A stretch of DNA of 64,000 nt, taken from Taenia hydatigena. Its lineage: Eukaryota > Platyhelminthes > Cestoda > Cyclophyllidea > Taeniidae. Made by a program: the position numbers and the translations under genes. Shown here one piece after another: positions 33,611-46,024 of the stretch. The stretch covers positions 29,889,062 through 29,953,061 of the forward strand of contig JADWOT020000001.1 of NCBI GenBank assembly GCA_036345935.2, in the 5' to 3' direction. Numbering within the stretch: position 1 is the first letter of the stretch; each line of letters opens with the position of its first letter. The notes under the pieces were generated by a model. That model saw only the letters and a program-made list of their open reading frames with translations, did no database searches and was not told where the DNA came from.

Positions 33611-34315
33611 CCAGCAATTTCTCAATCCACTTCAAAATCCTCTTTACGACTCTACCGCGTCGATTACTCCTCCTTAGGTAAGTAATTGTTAAGGCACTCT
33701 TTGCACGAAACTGCTCTGATCATATTATTTGGAGCAGCCGACTTCTCAGCAATCCGGTTACTAATAGTCACTCCAGCGCTAAGTTAAGTCTCATGCTCCC
33801 CTTAGCAAATTCTGTAGGGCTGGTTCAAGTAGCAAAATAACAGGCAAACGCAATGTTGCACTGCCTTTATAATCTGTTTTGCAGTCGACCCCATTGTTTG
33901 ATTCCGACCCCTCCTTCGGTCGTCGCTATTTATCACTTTTAGCAGAGCCACAAAACAAACAGGTTTGAGTGGGCAGGTGAATGCGGTCTAAATGCGCCTG
34001 TTTGTACAATATAAATTAAACAAAGCGCATTATTATGCCTTTAGCGTCACTCTCATCTGTAGAAGACTGTTATGGCAGGTAACATTCCACATTGCAGAGC
34101 GTTCTGTGTCTTCTTTTACTGCAGTTTTTTAAGACTATTTATTTACCGCTTTTTATTTACTTTCATCACATAGCAATTTTTACAAGTATCAGAATCCATA
34201 GCAGAGCCAAGACCGATGCATGAAACAAACGAGAGCGCTTAAGTAGCACATGCACCGATCATGGAATTAGAACCGCCATGTAGATCAGCCTCAACGTGAA
34301 ATCTTGAAAGCCAGC

Positions 34316-34470
34316 TGGAGAAAGGAGGCATGTCTGAGAAGGCAAGAGTTATGAGTGTAACTCTCCCATGCTCATTGCAATGACGTTTGCGGATTGAAGG
34401 CTAAGGGGAAGATGACTGTGATCTGCATCAAAGCTACCATCTACATCCACCTCAGGCGGTGTCCTCGTGG
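34316..34470 (+). repeat. Direct repeat, partner 33070-33230
   Basis: This is the second copy of the 155-bp sequence described at 33070-33230. Confidence 0.8.
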
Positions 34471-34479
34471 CAGTTCCAG

Positions 34480-36750
34480 CTTTATGGTGTCCACGATTAG
34501 AAATTAGCGCCACCGACTGCCTAACCAGATACTCATTCCACACTGCATAGAAATGTGTAAAGGAGTCTGAATGAGTCTCTAAGTGGTTGACAGCTGGCCA
34601 GAGGAGACGGTCCAATTGTGGGCCACAGTATCTAAGAGCCTTTAGCGTCGCGAAACGACATGCGATGGCACCGATCTCTGACGTGTTTGAAAATGTGAGC
34701 GCCGAATTAGATTTGTCTCGGTTTTAGGTTATTACTACATTCTAAGCACCGTTCGAAACACTAGAAGCGCCCTCGGATTGCCAAACCACTTAGTTACTTG
34801 TTATTTTCCTTCGCGGTGGAAGCAGAGACATATCGTCAAACATATTAGCTTTCAAGTATTAAATGTTTCGCAATAGAATTTAACCAATCTCATTTCCATC
34901 CTGTAGTAAATCTGACCGATTTCCAAAATTAGTGATTATTGTCACTTGCAATGGGTAATTATTCCATTGTGTCACATATGCGTGTCACAGGCCTTTATTA
35001 GATAAGGACCACCGGTCGTATTAGGACCTGCCGCAGACGCATTAATTGCGATCAACATAAGCGACTAAGGACGTGGTCGGTTTATTAGGCTGACAGCATT
35101 TACCCGAATCCAATCTGCGGTTCGGTGGTTATGGATTGGTTGCTAAGAAGCACAACTACGTATTCGATTTAGAGATCACTCGCATCTCTGCTGATTGTTG
35201 TTCCGCCCCCATTGCGCGTCCAAAAGACGAGTCCAGTAAATGTTTACCTCTAGGCGTCTTGATTGAGGCGTCAATGAGATTTGTTAAGCATGATAAGCTC
35301 CACAACCACTTAAAATTAAATCTGCCCGACCACTAGAGACTCATTTGTCAGCTCTGCTGCCTTGTCTTTGTTCTGACTAATCATTGTGAATGGGCAGGTG
35401 AGTGGGAGGTCAGTCATCCACTCACCCTTATACACAAATGTACTGTCTTCTTTCCCTCCTCCTGCATAACTCACATAACAAGTGTTGCATAGCAGTTCTA
35501 ACTCTATCTTTTGCTCAAGCTGCTATGCTGCAGCAGTTGGTTACAATCCTTTTCCCGTTTTCCTGTAAGCGTGCACGTGTGGGTAGTGGAAGTGGCAAAA
35601 GTGAGACGTTGAGACGCTTCAACTCGAGTCTGGAGACCGGGAAATGTTTGCCATAGCTGATCGCGGTCACCACTTTGGCTACATAAACCAGTGAAGCGGT
35701 GCATGACGCGGTAATTAACCAAAGAGTGGAACAGCGTCATCCGTCTTCTAGGTGGCATGTTTCCCTTCTCTAGCAGCTAGCAGTGGTATGGACGTTGGCG
35801 CTACTGCCATTTTGATTACTCAAAATAAGAACACCATCAATCTCGGCACATTTTTTCAGCAAACAGTGGTGGTAAGTAAAATGCCTTTGCGTAAACACTC
35901 TTCTCATCTCACTATACTTCCTGCCTACTTACCCTTCCTCCTCCTCATCCTTCGCCAATTTATTGCTGTCTCCTTTTCATGACTCCTTCTACCCTGCTCT
36001 TAATTCTTTTGAATGCAAGGCATGAAGGACTTCGACGGATCTTCTGCTAATTCTGTGGTTGAGGGTCGACGCTTAAAATAGTCCTTTTATTGCACGTTCC
36101 CCCTCTCCTTGCCCTAGAGGTTAATTGAAATGAGGATTGGTGTCATACGGAAGGCTTTGTTGACCCTCCATTTAAGCGAAATCAGACAAAGCTAATGTTA
36201 AATCATCAGTGGGTAAGGAAAGACGCATGTTGTCAGTACCTGGTTAACTTGTAGCCACAGTCACATCCGATAGCCAGTTCGTCGGAGTCATGGTCATTCC
36301 ATCAGGTGGCTGGTTTGCTAGTTGACGGGGCACGTCATATCAACCGACTGCAAGTACAGGCGACAATGACGGAAGTGATGTCCTTACACGGAGAGTGGCA
36401 ATATTGGTCACCTTAAGACCACATTTTCGGTCCACAAAGGGTGACAATGAAGCAGCTAAAACAGCTATAATGTCTTTGGAGTGATTTTGGATAGCAAAAC
36501 ATTAGTTGACACGTCGAATGGTCCGCGCTTGTTATTAGAAGCATGTCACAGCTTAGGTCTCCGGATGATCATCGATCTACAGAGAGAGAGATATAGTGAC
36601 AAGAGGATAATGTGATTAACTGCTGCATTCAAGGCATTCAGAATTCCCTGCGCTGCTATTCCCTCCTCGAGTAAATTTTGTCGATTTTTAAACTAATTAT
36701 CGACTGGTTTACTGACTAACAAGCACTACATTTATTCCCTTAGAAGGGGT
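34480..36750. other. Mostly unrecognised; fragments of F2
   Basis: No clear exon. 35540-35660 and 36130-36430 resemble parts of repeat F2 (7800-8060) at low identity. 35870-36000 and 36085-36115 are C/T-rich. Confidence 0.35.
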
Positions 36751-37171
36751 AGAGTGAGAACAGGTAGCGAGCACTCTCCATTGGTGATGTCATGAACTAG
36801 GCAGAGTAATGCGCGCCATGGTAAGTTGGAGAGTACACTTCTTTCTCGAGGGTAGATGATGACGATTCCGCAACGAGAAGCTTATTCGGCGAACGCTACG
36901 CACTCCTAAACACCGACTCAACTCTCCAGCTTCAGCTTCCCTAAGTGCTAAGACAGCCACATTACAACTCTTACGTTTCGGGGACATAGCAGCGTAGTCG
37001 GACGGGAAATTGCCTTGTGCAACATTTTACTCATGTGGGCGTCCAATCGCTGGGCTATTGCGAATTGGCCTCCGTGCTTCCCTGCACCAAATGGCAGACC
37101 TTTCAACAGCTCCTTTGCGCAGCAGCAGCACAAGCATTGCAATATGACAAGGCGCTGGCAATATGCATTAA

Positions 37172-37375
37172 AATAGCAAAGCTGCGGTGTCAATTCACGC
37201 GCTTCCGTTTCGCACAACTAATGTGCGTGCTTCCGGTGTTCTTGACAAGGCGGACGCATTGGCGGGGAATGTTCAGATTTTCCTCAGGCAGAACCCCATT
37301 AGCGTTAGCCGGTTTGTTGACTATTGCACAACGTCCTTCAGACAGCGTGGATGCCAGAGCCTAGAAGAAGATTAG
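37172..37375 (+). CDS. Coding-like segment, possible exon
   Basis: After AAAATAG (37169-37175) a frame opens and reads about 66 codons to the TAG at 37373, including VLDKADALAGNVQIFLRQNP and SRFVDYC. A GTGAGT donor directly follows the stop. The upstream overlapping frame from 37017 (alternate frame) contains a helical QALQYDKALAICIKIAK, and the minus strand is also open, so strand and frame are uncertain. A frameshifted relic or a spliced exon is possible. No family is recognised. Confidence 0.3.
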   Translation, partial: NSKAAVSIHALPFRTTNVRASGVLDKADALAGNVQIFLRQNPISVSRFVDYCTTSFRQRGCQSLEED

Positions 37376-37671
37376 GTGAGTCGTCATTTTATCGCCACGA
37401 GCTATGGTTAGTGAGTCCTCTTCGCCCTCCTGCACAGATCGACTGTACTTGCTTTAGTACTGCAGGCGCTGACACTCCTCTATGGTTAGCCAGGCATGCG
37501 TCTCAGGGCAGGCGAGAAGCAGAGTAGATATTTGGCCTTGTATTTCATCATGCAACAAGAGGTTGGTTTAGACAAAATGCGGATCGATGTCCATCTCCTT
37601 CGTTGGGGACCCAGTAAAAGGAACACGGTGGTGAGGATCAACTATTTCATCATTAACCAATGGGGACGGAT

Positions 37672-39190
37672 GCCCAGGTGCCCTCTTATGCCGGCATATT
37701 CGCTGTGTATATGCTTGGTTGAGTATTCATCATTGCTAGCCGAGAAGCGATCGGCGAACACGCTTTTCACTACGGAAGCGTCGTCATCCTCCTTCAAGGG
37801 CGATATGGACTCCCTAAGGCAGCATAACCCTCATCACTCTGCTTCGCTCACTGCATCACCAGCAATTGAGAGCACCCGCCACTTGCTCTCACTCTACTTG
37901 TCTCAAGGAAACAAAGCTAAGGAGGAAAAGAGTAGCAAGAAATCTGCGGCATATTGAAGTAAATTGATTGGAGGACGAAATTAAATGAAGGACCACAATC
38001 TATCTCCTCCTGTCACGAGTAGCGCACAGCTGCCTGTCCATGCAGACCAACAAGCGTGTTCATTTTCGATAAACTGAGTGAATGAAAGATGGACAACATT
38101 GTTATGTCACCGGTGCCAAAAGTGCTAAACAGCTAGCCCATTAATCGTGGGAGTGGAAGACGATATGACTTCATTGCAGAGAAATCATCGATTACCGACA
38201 ACTCAAACGAACCCACGGAGAGGTGGTACCCGCCTATGCCAACCTCAAGCATCTCCTCATGGGATCTCATGCCCATCAAACCCGCCTCAGTCAACCAAGA
38301 TGACCATTTAATCCAACAAACGCATACTGCAAAAGAGCCAATGCAAATAAGCGGCTAGAGCACCAACAACGGTGGTCAATCTGGCCGTACAAGTTGACAG
38401 GCCGGCGTGTGTGCCTCCATCTTCGGCTAATTGGAGCGGCAATTATTAAAGGGACAAAGTAATGCGGCGATAAAACTAGTCCCTCTATAATTGTGCTTAA
38501 CCTTCATTACTCTACCTCGTTCATCACTTCACCAGTGATGGAGAAAGTTGCCTGCATGCACACACTCCATCGCACTCATGCGGATGCGTTGGCGCACCGC
38601 TGCTAAAGTTACAGCCAGGAATTTCACACCGTAACAACTCGCTCTGCCTGGAAGCTAGTTCTTTGCGATTGTAGCGGCAGCAACATGATGTTCCAGCCAA
38701 AAAAGAAGCAGTGCTTGCACAACCTGCTTACTTGGAGATTCGCTGAAGTAAAGATACAGGTCTGTGGCCAATGATGGCTGATGCGGTGGTCAATCCGACT
38801 AGTAACTGATTGCTCTTGACCTCTGAGTGGTTGATAATAGACTTGATTTTCGGCGGAATTGCAAACACCTCTAGCGCCTCGATCTCCTAGCGACATCAAT
38901 GCCATCGCCTTCCTATTTCCGGTGGGTGTCTCTTCAGAACAGATACAAGTGGAATCCGTGCTCCACTCCACAGCAACAAAGACACCAATGAGCGATTTAC
39001 ACCTCCGTGCACGCCATCAAAGAGCGTTTCAAGGTTACTGTGAGTTAAAGTGGGCAACGATTCCATCAATGAACCTAACAGTATGTAAAGAGACTGCATT
39101 TCGTTTCTTAGTTCACGTCTGTCAAGATTCCTTTGTTTCGTCCATGTTTCTGATTTATCAATGTCTCATCAAGTGGTCCGCACATTATGT
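37672..39190 (+). repeat. 1.5-kb dispersed repeat, copy 2
   Basis: Same-orientation partner of 3535-5085. It ends at TCAAGTGGTCCGCACATT (about 39168), matching about 5063. A 153-codon frame (37496-37957) crosses its left boundary and has no counterpart in copy 1, so it is not supported as a gene. Confidence 0.7.
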
Positions 39191-39636
39191 AAATACACCT
39201 TCCAAACATATTAATTGTAGAGTTTTGAGCATCAGTTGAGAAATCTCTTAGACTGCTTAATATTGATGTAGTAGGTGGGGCCGAACTGGGTGATATTTGA
39301 GTTGACAAGGATGCCAGCTTGCTAAATACTAGCTAGCTGACGTGATGACAGGTAGACAAACAGTCCAACTGGTATTTGCACATTCCATGGTTAGTTGGCC
39401 AGTTCTCTGGCTAGGTGAATAGAAGGGCTAGTTTGTTCGTCAGCCTCGAATACACGCAGGCGACTTGCCATAGCTTCTCTCACTAGATGGGTCGGCGTTC
39501 ATCCAGAGAGAAGTCACTGCAAGGTGATTTAAATGACTGCCATAGCACACTTAAGTACTGCATTTATTTTAAGCTCACAATTTATTCTGTTGATTCTACT
39601 TGGACACTCTAGCAGGTTGGTAATGCAGTCCATGTC

Positions 39637-39935
39637 TTACTTCAAATAAAACCAAGCTTTCGTAGGCACATTTTTCAATTTTAAGCCAACTTTCATGATA
39701 GGTGTTGCACCATTAGCTAATTGGGTAAAATAAACGGGGACTAACAGAACTGTACTGGGTCCCTGAGGTAAAGCATCATCCTGTGACTGCGTGGTACCTG
39801 TGGCTAGAGAGTTGTCACTGAAAAGCACCAAGTGTCGAGCACTTGGGAATAAGCCCAACCATCATTCATCATTGCCACTTAGACGTGGTAGGTGTGTTGC
39901 AGAGCTCGACAATCCACTCGAGCTCCTCGATTCCT
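39637..39935 (-). pseudogene. Paralogous last-exon remnant, with in-frame TGA
   Basis: On the minus strand the acceptor ATGTTCCTCAG (ends 39936) opens a frame that shares with 54592-54843 the motifs HLPRL, FSD-SLATGTT and QGP-TVLL-PVY. Here a TGA at 39864-39862 interrupts it just before W-L-G. After that it runs to a TAA at 39637 with a basic end (KVGLKLKNVPTKAW). Several of the differences from the partner are silent, which suggests past coding constraint. The product is unknown. Confidence 0.45.
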
Positions 39936-40049
39936 CTGAGGAACATGAAAGCTTTCCTTCTTGAAGTTGTGGACATTGTCCTGCTAAACTAACCTAACAT
40001 GACCTGTCAGCATATTGAATTCAAATATTAAAGTGTTATCCATTTACTT

Positions 40050-40400
40050 GGCCTTTTATTCCTCTTATCAGGAGGCAGGAGAGGGCTACAAGACTAAGAG
40101 ATGGGTTCACTAAGCTACAGATTAATTTAATCCACAAAACTCAATCGGAATCTTCCAACTGGACGATTACCCTACTGTAGGCGCTAATCCCTCTCCTCAT
40201 CTTTCTCATTCTGCCTTTAAACCAACACATTTCATAACATTATCATTGCTAATTGGTCTCTCTTTATTGCATTAACCTTGGATATGATCCACAGGGATCC
40301 TCAAATTAAGCTTATAATTTTCACTTTGCCTGGATCGCCTACAAAGCCTCACAGCACGGCGGCCACAGTAGGTGTTCAACTCTGTGGACCTGTATTAAGC
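40050..40400 (+). repeat. Repeat adjoining the 39.7-kb exon
   Basis: 40052-40260 matches the reverse complement of 54300-54560 (GGCCTTTTATTCCTC, TATCAGGAGG). 40315-40395 matches 20075-20165. The linked exon and flank were therefore duplicated together. Confidence 0.6.
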
Positions 40401-40419
40401 ATGCTAAATCACAGAAAAT

Positions 40420-41700
40420 GTACAATATTACAAAGTGGGTGCATATGAAATCACAAGGCTGTTTCCTTGTTTAGGAGGCGATTTCCTTTCCGCCCCTCTC
40501 TCATCTCACATTGCCACACCCTGTTGCATGTTTGCATGGTTCAAACAGAGCTTTTGTCATGTCAGTGCCTTCTTTTCACCTTTCTTGTGGGCAGTACCAG
40601 GTAGAAGTTAATGGCACAAGCATTGGTGGTAGAGGAAATGTGGATGGCGTGTGTCGATTTCCTCCTTGGAATCCCTACATTGTCAAACATGTCAAGAGAT
40701 CGCGTGTGGGTTAGCTTAATCGACATCTAAAGTCCAAAAGCCGGAGGCTGAAGCTCCTCGCAATTTCTCTCCCTTCGACACCCATCTGGACACGTTTGTC
40801 ACCAGAAGCCTCAGTCGATTCGACATTAAGATCTGCGCAGGGTGATAGTCTCCATACGCGGGTGGATAGTGCACCCAACGCAGATAGGTAGGTGGGTGGG
40901 TAAGAAGTCGGAGATCTGCCCAACTTATCACACGAATGTCCTTCCTTGCTAACTTATATGGGCAGTAAAGCTTGCACCACCTGCAAATAGAGTAACTAGA
41001 TTGTTGTCCTTCGTTCATATTCTTTTTTAACAAATCCTTGAGCAGTGTGACACTTGACTTTCCTCTCTCATAACGACAGAGTGAGGGCAGGCAGAGAGAG
41101 TCTTTTTCTTCTTTGGAGGCAAAAATGATGCCAGTTCTAACTAGGCAAACACAGACATTCCAATGGTCTTCTCCGGAGGACAGCTGACGTCACTCTCTGA
41201 TTGATGGATGCTAGAAGGTGGTTTGGTAATGTTGGACTGAATTTGTATGTGAAATAGGCAGCTGGCTGGCCCATTAAACGATACACTGGCACTGCGACAT
41301 GCTACTCATTAGTCAGTCAGTAGCTATGCGTTGTGTGTGGATGTGTCTTGGCCCACTGAATTTGCCTTTTATATAGACTGGTAAATGGTTGGTGCAGTTT
41401 GTTTGATAGTCCGTGATACAGCCGCTAAGTGGTTTGGTGGTCGGAGGAATTTACTGTGGTAAAGGTCAGCAGTGCAGGGAAGTCTGAAGAGCATCATGTT
41501 TACTGCTGCCACCATCAACTTCCCTAAAATGCCTTGAATGCCACAGCCCATTATATCATCCTTTTGTCACTACTTCTCCATCTCGGTAAGTTGACGATTA
41601 TCTGGAGACCAAGCCTTCGCCATGCTTCAGGCAGCAAGCGAGACTCACTTGATGTGTCAATAAACGTTTGCGCCTTCCAAAGTCAATCCAAAGGTATTTT
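40420..41700. other. No gene recognised
   Basis: Short frames only. The text at 40590-40690 loosely resembles the GGTAAAAG/CATTGGTGGT part of F2 (7845-7880). Confidence 0.35.
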
Positions 41701-41749
41701 AACTATCTCAACCATCTCCTTGTCACCCTATCCAAGTCTGAAATGCAGT

Positions 41750-42290
41750 GCGTAGACACCACCACTGTCAATTGAGATCTCGAGATGTGGTTACTATACC
41801 GTCCCACGGTAACGAAGTTGCAGGTCATGAAGATCCTTATCTCGACGTCTATGTCCAACACAACTACAGCGTATTTTAGGCCATGGATTGCTTGGCAGAG
41901 AGCTCAACCCGATGTGAGCCATTGTCTCGTCTTCCAATCTCAAGGCATCTGTTCGACTCACTTGATCCTTACTGTGAGGCAAGTCTTTCCTTGTGCAAAT
42001 TAAATGCTTTTGGGGTGGAGTCATTGGTGCTGCATTCTCCGCTAGGCTTCCAGTGATAGGTGAATGCCATTCTCCTTGTCAACATCCGATAAGTCGGAAT
42101 GACTGTGGGTAGTCGGACTGCTAGGGGGTCGACTGCTCGAAATGACAATTAGGGTGTTTTCGCACAGACTACTTCAATGATTACCCACATGTAAAGGCGA
42201 ATTCGACGCAATGGAATCGTTCAGAAATTTCTGGAGTGGGTTGAATAGCTGCTGGTGATTCAATTCAACCAGGCGTCATTGCCCTCTCTA
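41750..42290 (+). repeat. Dispersed repeat F4, plus copy
   Basis: Inverted partner of 20330-20830. It is followed at 42295-42470 by the sequence found inverted at 33450-33610. Confidence 0.6.
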
Positions 42291-43039
42291 CCTACGCCAA
42301 CATGCCAGCTGTGCAGCCACCTTTGTTTGGCTTGTCACGGACGTCTTTTCAACGACCTTGTGCAAGAACTAAAATCATCGAATGTGAGAGCATTTGGCTA
42401 GAGAAAGAAGTAGACGATGGTTTGATGCTAAGAGGCGAAGTGAACTTGGGAGGAGACAACTGCTGGACATGTTGGTTACTCTGGTGGATTTTATGTGTCA
42501 CTGTCATCAAAATGACAGTGCATCAATCGCAAAAACTTAGACGCATTAGGTCGAATGTAAGCCACGCAGATGAGGTGTCGGCGTGAGAGGTATCGGTGTA
42601 ACAGCTCCCATCCACGCTATAATGTTCGCTGTTTAACCGGGCCGAGTGTAGGCGTAGAACAAAACCACTCGAGTCGCTCGTGTCGTGTTGACTTTCTTTG
42701 CGACTGCACGCTAATCACAACCAGCAGATCCAAGGATTCCGATGTGGTTGATGCTAGAAAGTACTCAAAAGGGCTCTGTTCTGACCCACTTACCGTTTCC
42801 TTCTCCTGCTTACTCGAATAATCCGAACCACCTCTTACATGCGAAAATCACATTACAAGGGCTGTCTTGTGGTGACGATGTCACTCATGCACGATGCGAA
42901 CGTACCGACATAAGACATTAACATTCATTAGATGGCTTAAAGGGGAAAGTCGGGCAAAAGCTGAGATTTCTCAGGGCTGCAATCCACTTTAACAATAGAT
43001 GAATGCTGGGTCTCTCTCATATTGCAGAGGAAACATTTG

Positions 43040-43510
43040 CAGATGAGAATCGAGCGACCTTATTAGTCCAAATAAACGCGTTGTGCTAACATCACTTGTT
43101 TAGTGGTTGGGTTACAATTGGGTGCAAAAGGAGGCCCACCACGATTGCAGACACCACTTGTGAAGGGTCTCGGTCCACATTGACTGAGAGTTGGCTTGCA
43201 GGAAGGGTGATGCTGTTGTATTGTCAGCAGCGATGCATTGCCATATTCGAAAAGATGTTTTACAGGGTGAGCGTCTTCACATAAACCAGTAGATGGAATG
43301 CAGGTAAATGCAATCTCTGTCACTACAGACATTTGCAATGGAGGTGGGATGATGAGGGTTGGGCACGTTCTGAGAAACACTGATGCTGTTGCTGCACCGC
43401 CGCTGTCTCTGTGATTAGCGCCGCCGCAAGGAGACAGAGATGCAGGCACATGCATCATTTTGCTAATTAGAGCGTTTAGATTGACCACCACATCACTCGC
43501 TAACGTTAAC
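43040..43510 (+). repeat. Dispersed repeat F3, diverged copy
   Basis: Partner of 11760-12240. A 149-codon minus frame (43063-43512) spans it. The corresponding minus frames in units A and B (11654-11974, 11809-12075) are split between frames, so it is probably a chance frame. Confidence 0.55.
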
Positions 43511-43849
43511 AATTCTACAGAGACTTTGCTTGCAATGTGCGCATTTGATTACGTAGTCCTCAATGTTCAGCAAGGAGCGTTCGAGGAACACAGATCTGGT
43601 TTCAGAACTGTCATCATCTGCATGTAGAAGAGTAAAGTACTCACTGAACCAGTATCATTTCATAGGTGAAGAGTGCCCTCTTACTGCCCCTACTCCACCC
43701 GTTCAGAGGAAATGAAAGCTAAATAGGAAAATGCGGAGGTGAGGGATACCGAATGCAATCACATGAACCAACAGATCCATCGAAACGTGTCACAGACTCA
43801 GCTTTAACCCTTCTTTGGTGCAATGGTGAGAGAGGCAGAGTGATGAGAG

Positions 43850-46020
43850 TTATGCTGATCCGCAAGTTAACAGAGGAGTTGGAACTGTCCTCACGCCAAG
43901 GTCGACAATAATGGCAACGCCTTTAGTGCTGATTTGGATGACAATATGCTCTTAGTGACTCAGCTGCAAACTTGGCCAGCCATTTGCACTGAAATCGTTC
44001 GTTAGAGAGAAAACTTGCTAATAACTGCTGGTCCACCTGTTAATCGCCTAGTCCCTCTGTTAAAAATAGCTTGCATCCTAGCCAACTCAAACAGACAAAA
44101 GCTCGGACGCTTATCGCTGACAAGCAGGAGGATGGAAAAGCAACCGCTTTAGTTGTTTTCTGCATCAGTTCTGCCCTTGCCGGATTGCCTTCACCAAGTT
44201 GCTAGATTATGTCACCTGAGGTTTGTTTGAGGATGACATATCATTGATTGCTGAAGACTTTTAGCTTCCCTTGCATGAGAGGTACAATAAGAGAATGGAG
44301 CTGAGTTGACAGTCCTACCGACTTCCTGTCCATCGACAGCGCAAATCAGCTCCTAACTCTAAATTCCGGTTTACACACTGCAGTATGCAATATGTGCTGA
44401 GATTCTCCTTCGCCGGCTCCACGACTGTCTATTGAGACATCTACCATCACGTATCGATGCATTTGGTCTTTCAATAAGCCGTACTGCTAGCAGCGTTTGT
44501 TCAACGAGGCATTTGCATTCTCGTTGTAATGACCACAACGGGCACCAACCCTCTTCACAGGGTTCTGGATGACTTCGAGTTTAGTAGATCACCGCGCACA
44601 GAGGTAGAGTAAAAAATGATGGTAATCTTTGTTAACTTGGGTATTGTTGGCGCAACCGGCTAAAGCAATCGCCAAACCGAACATTACCATCACGATAATA
44701 GCGACACAGATGGCGATTGAAGACCAATAAGCGACGATCTCGCTGGCACTTCATTGTTAATGTCGTTTTGATCAGTGTCGCCACGAGGAGGCAGTCAAGT
44801 GATTCACTGCAGATTTGAACAGCCACATTAACAAATAAAGTTGATGTTACTCTGGCCGATTCCTTACCACAATGAGAAGATAGTTTCAGTTCTTCTCTTA
44901 TTCCAATTATTGCATAAGGCCTCCAACCGAGGACCTCTAACCATGCATTTGAAAGGTATTGTTAATTTTACGGTCTTAGATCCTCGAGGATGACACAATA
45001 GCTAATCCTTGCTATAGCTACCAGACCATAGTCAATCGGAACATCGCTGAAATGGCATCTGGCCTTCCACATCATTGCGATAGTTGGCACTAGTAAAAGG
45101 GCTAGAACACTAAGTGCAGTGGTCATCGAGTCTCAAAGCACGCTAACCTCATTGGCCCGGCCATTTGCCCTAGACGACGGCAACGTAATCAGTACCGTCA
45201 ACTGCCAAATGCCAAGCGCACACAAATCTCAAAATCGGACATTTTAAGGAAGAGGACCTATCAGCCTTGCACTTCTAACCTTAAAATCACGTCAATGCAT
45301 GCTTTACTCCTTCTTCTCATCCACTCTTCCACCCCGCTCTTCTTCCCATCATATAAACCCTTCCCACAATCTAGCTCCTCATACCTTAAGCCATACCTTC
45401 CCATCTCTCTCATTTTGTTCCTTTACTACCAGCCATCGCAACAAGTCTGCCCCCAAGAGCAGGCTAACACATTAGACAAAACAGTTTTCGATAATGAGCT
45501 GTCTTGCTTCTGATATGCTCTGCCTTTGTTTCTTGGGCATAGATAGGCATCATGCGTGTACATGAAAGATAAGAGGTGGAGGAGGAGGAGCAGTAAGGAG
45601 TTAAGTTGACAACAACCCTTTTCGACTGACAGTCTCTTCGCCCTTTATTCCTCTCATGTCAATGCGATCAATCCTCGGTTCGGTGATTTTGTCAATGGCG
45701 TCTGTGCGATACCGCATTTAAGTCATGGTAATCACTGCCATGAAGAGGACGAAATTCACTCATATATTTAAGTGGTTAGTCCTCCTAGTTGGACGAAATG
45801 CGGCCAGAGTACATCGACCTTATCACGGAACCATCGTCATCCACCTTCGAACAAACTGTGTGCCAGCTGACTAAACGCAACCCCTCTCCATCCATCTTTG
45901 TTCTTTTAATCACCGCAGGATGCCTCTACCTGCTCTGCTTTTATTCGCCCCAAGGGAGCTAACTCTAGTAAGGAAAAGAGAAAAACTTAAGTCGAGATTG
46001 AACGAAGGACCTGCATGGCA
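43850..46020. other. Largely unrecognised, low-repeat stretch
   Basis: A 64-codon minus frame (44632-44826) has protein-like composition (RRLLVFNRHLCRYYRDGNV) but no splice or family support. 45300-45430 is C/T-rich, giving a Leu/Ser-rich frame that may be compositional. No repeats beyond short matches near 45650. Confidence 0.35.
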
Positions 46021-46024
46021 GGTA

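Noticed and set aside
37496..37957. 153-codon plus frame
   Set aside because: It crosses a repeat boundary, and copy 1 at 3.5-3.8 kb does not keep the frame.
43063..43512. 149-codon minus frame
   Set aside because: It lies in repeat F3. The matching sequence in the 8-kb units is split between frames.
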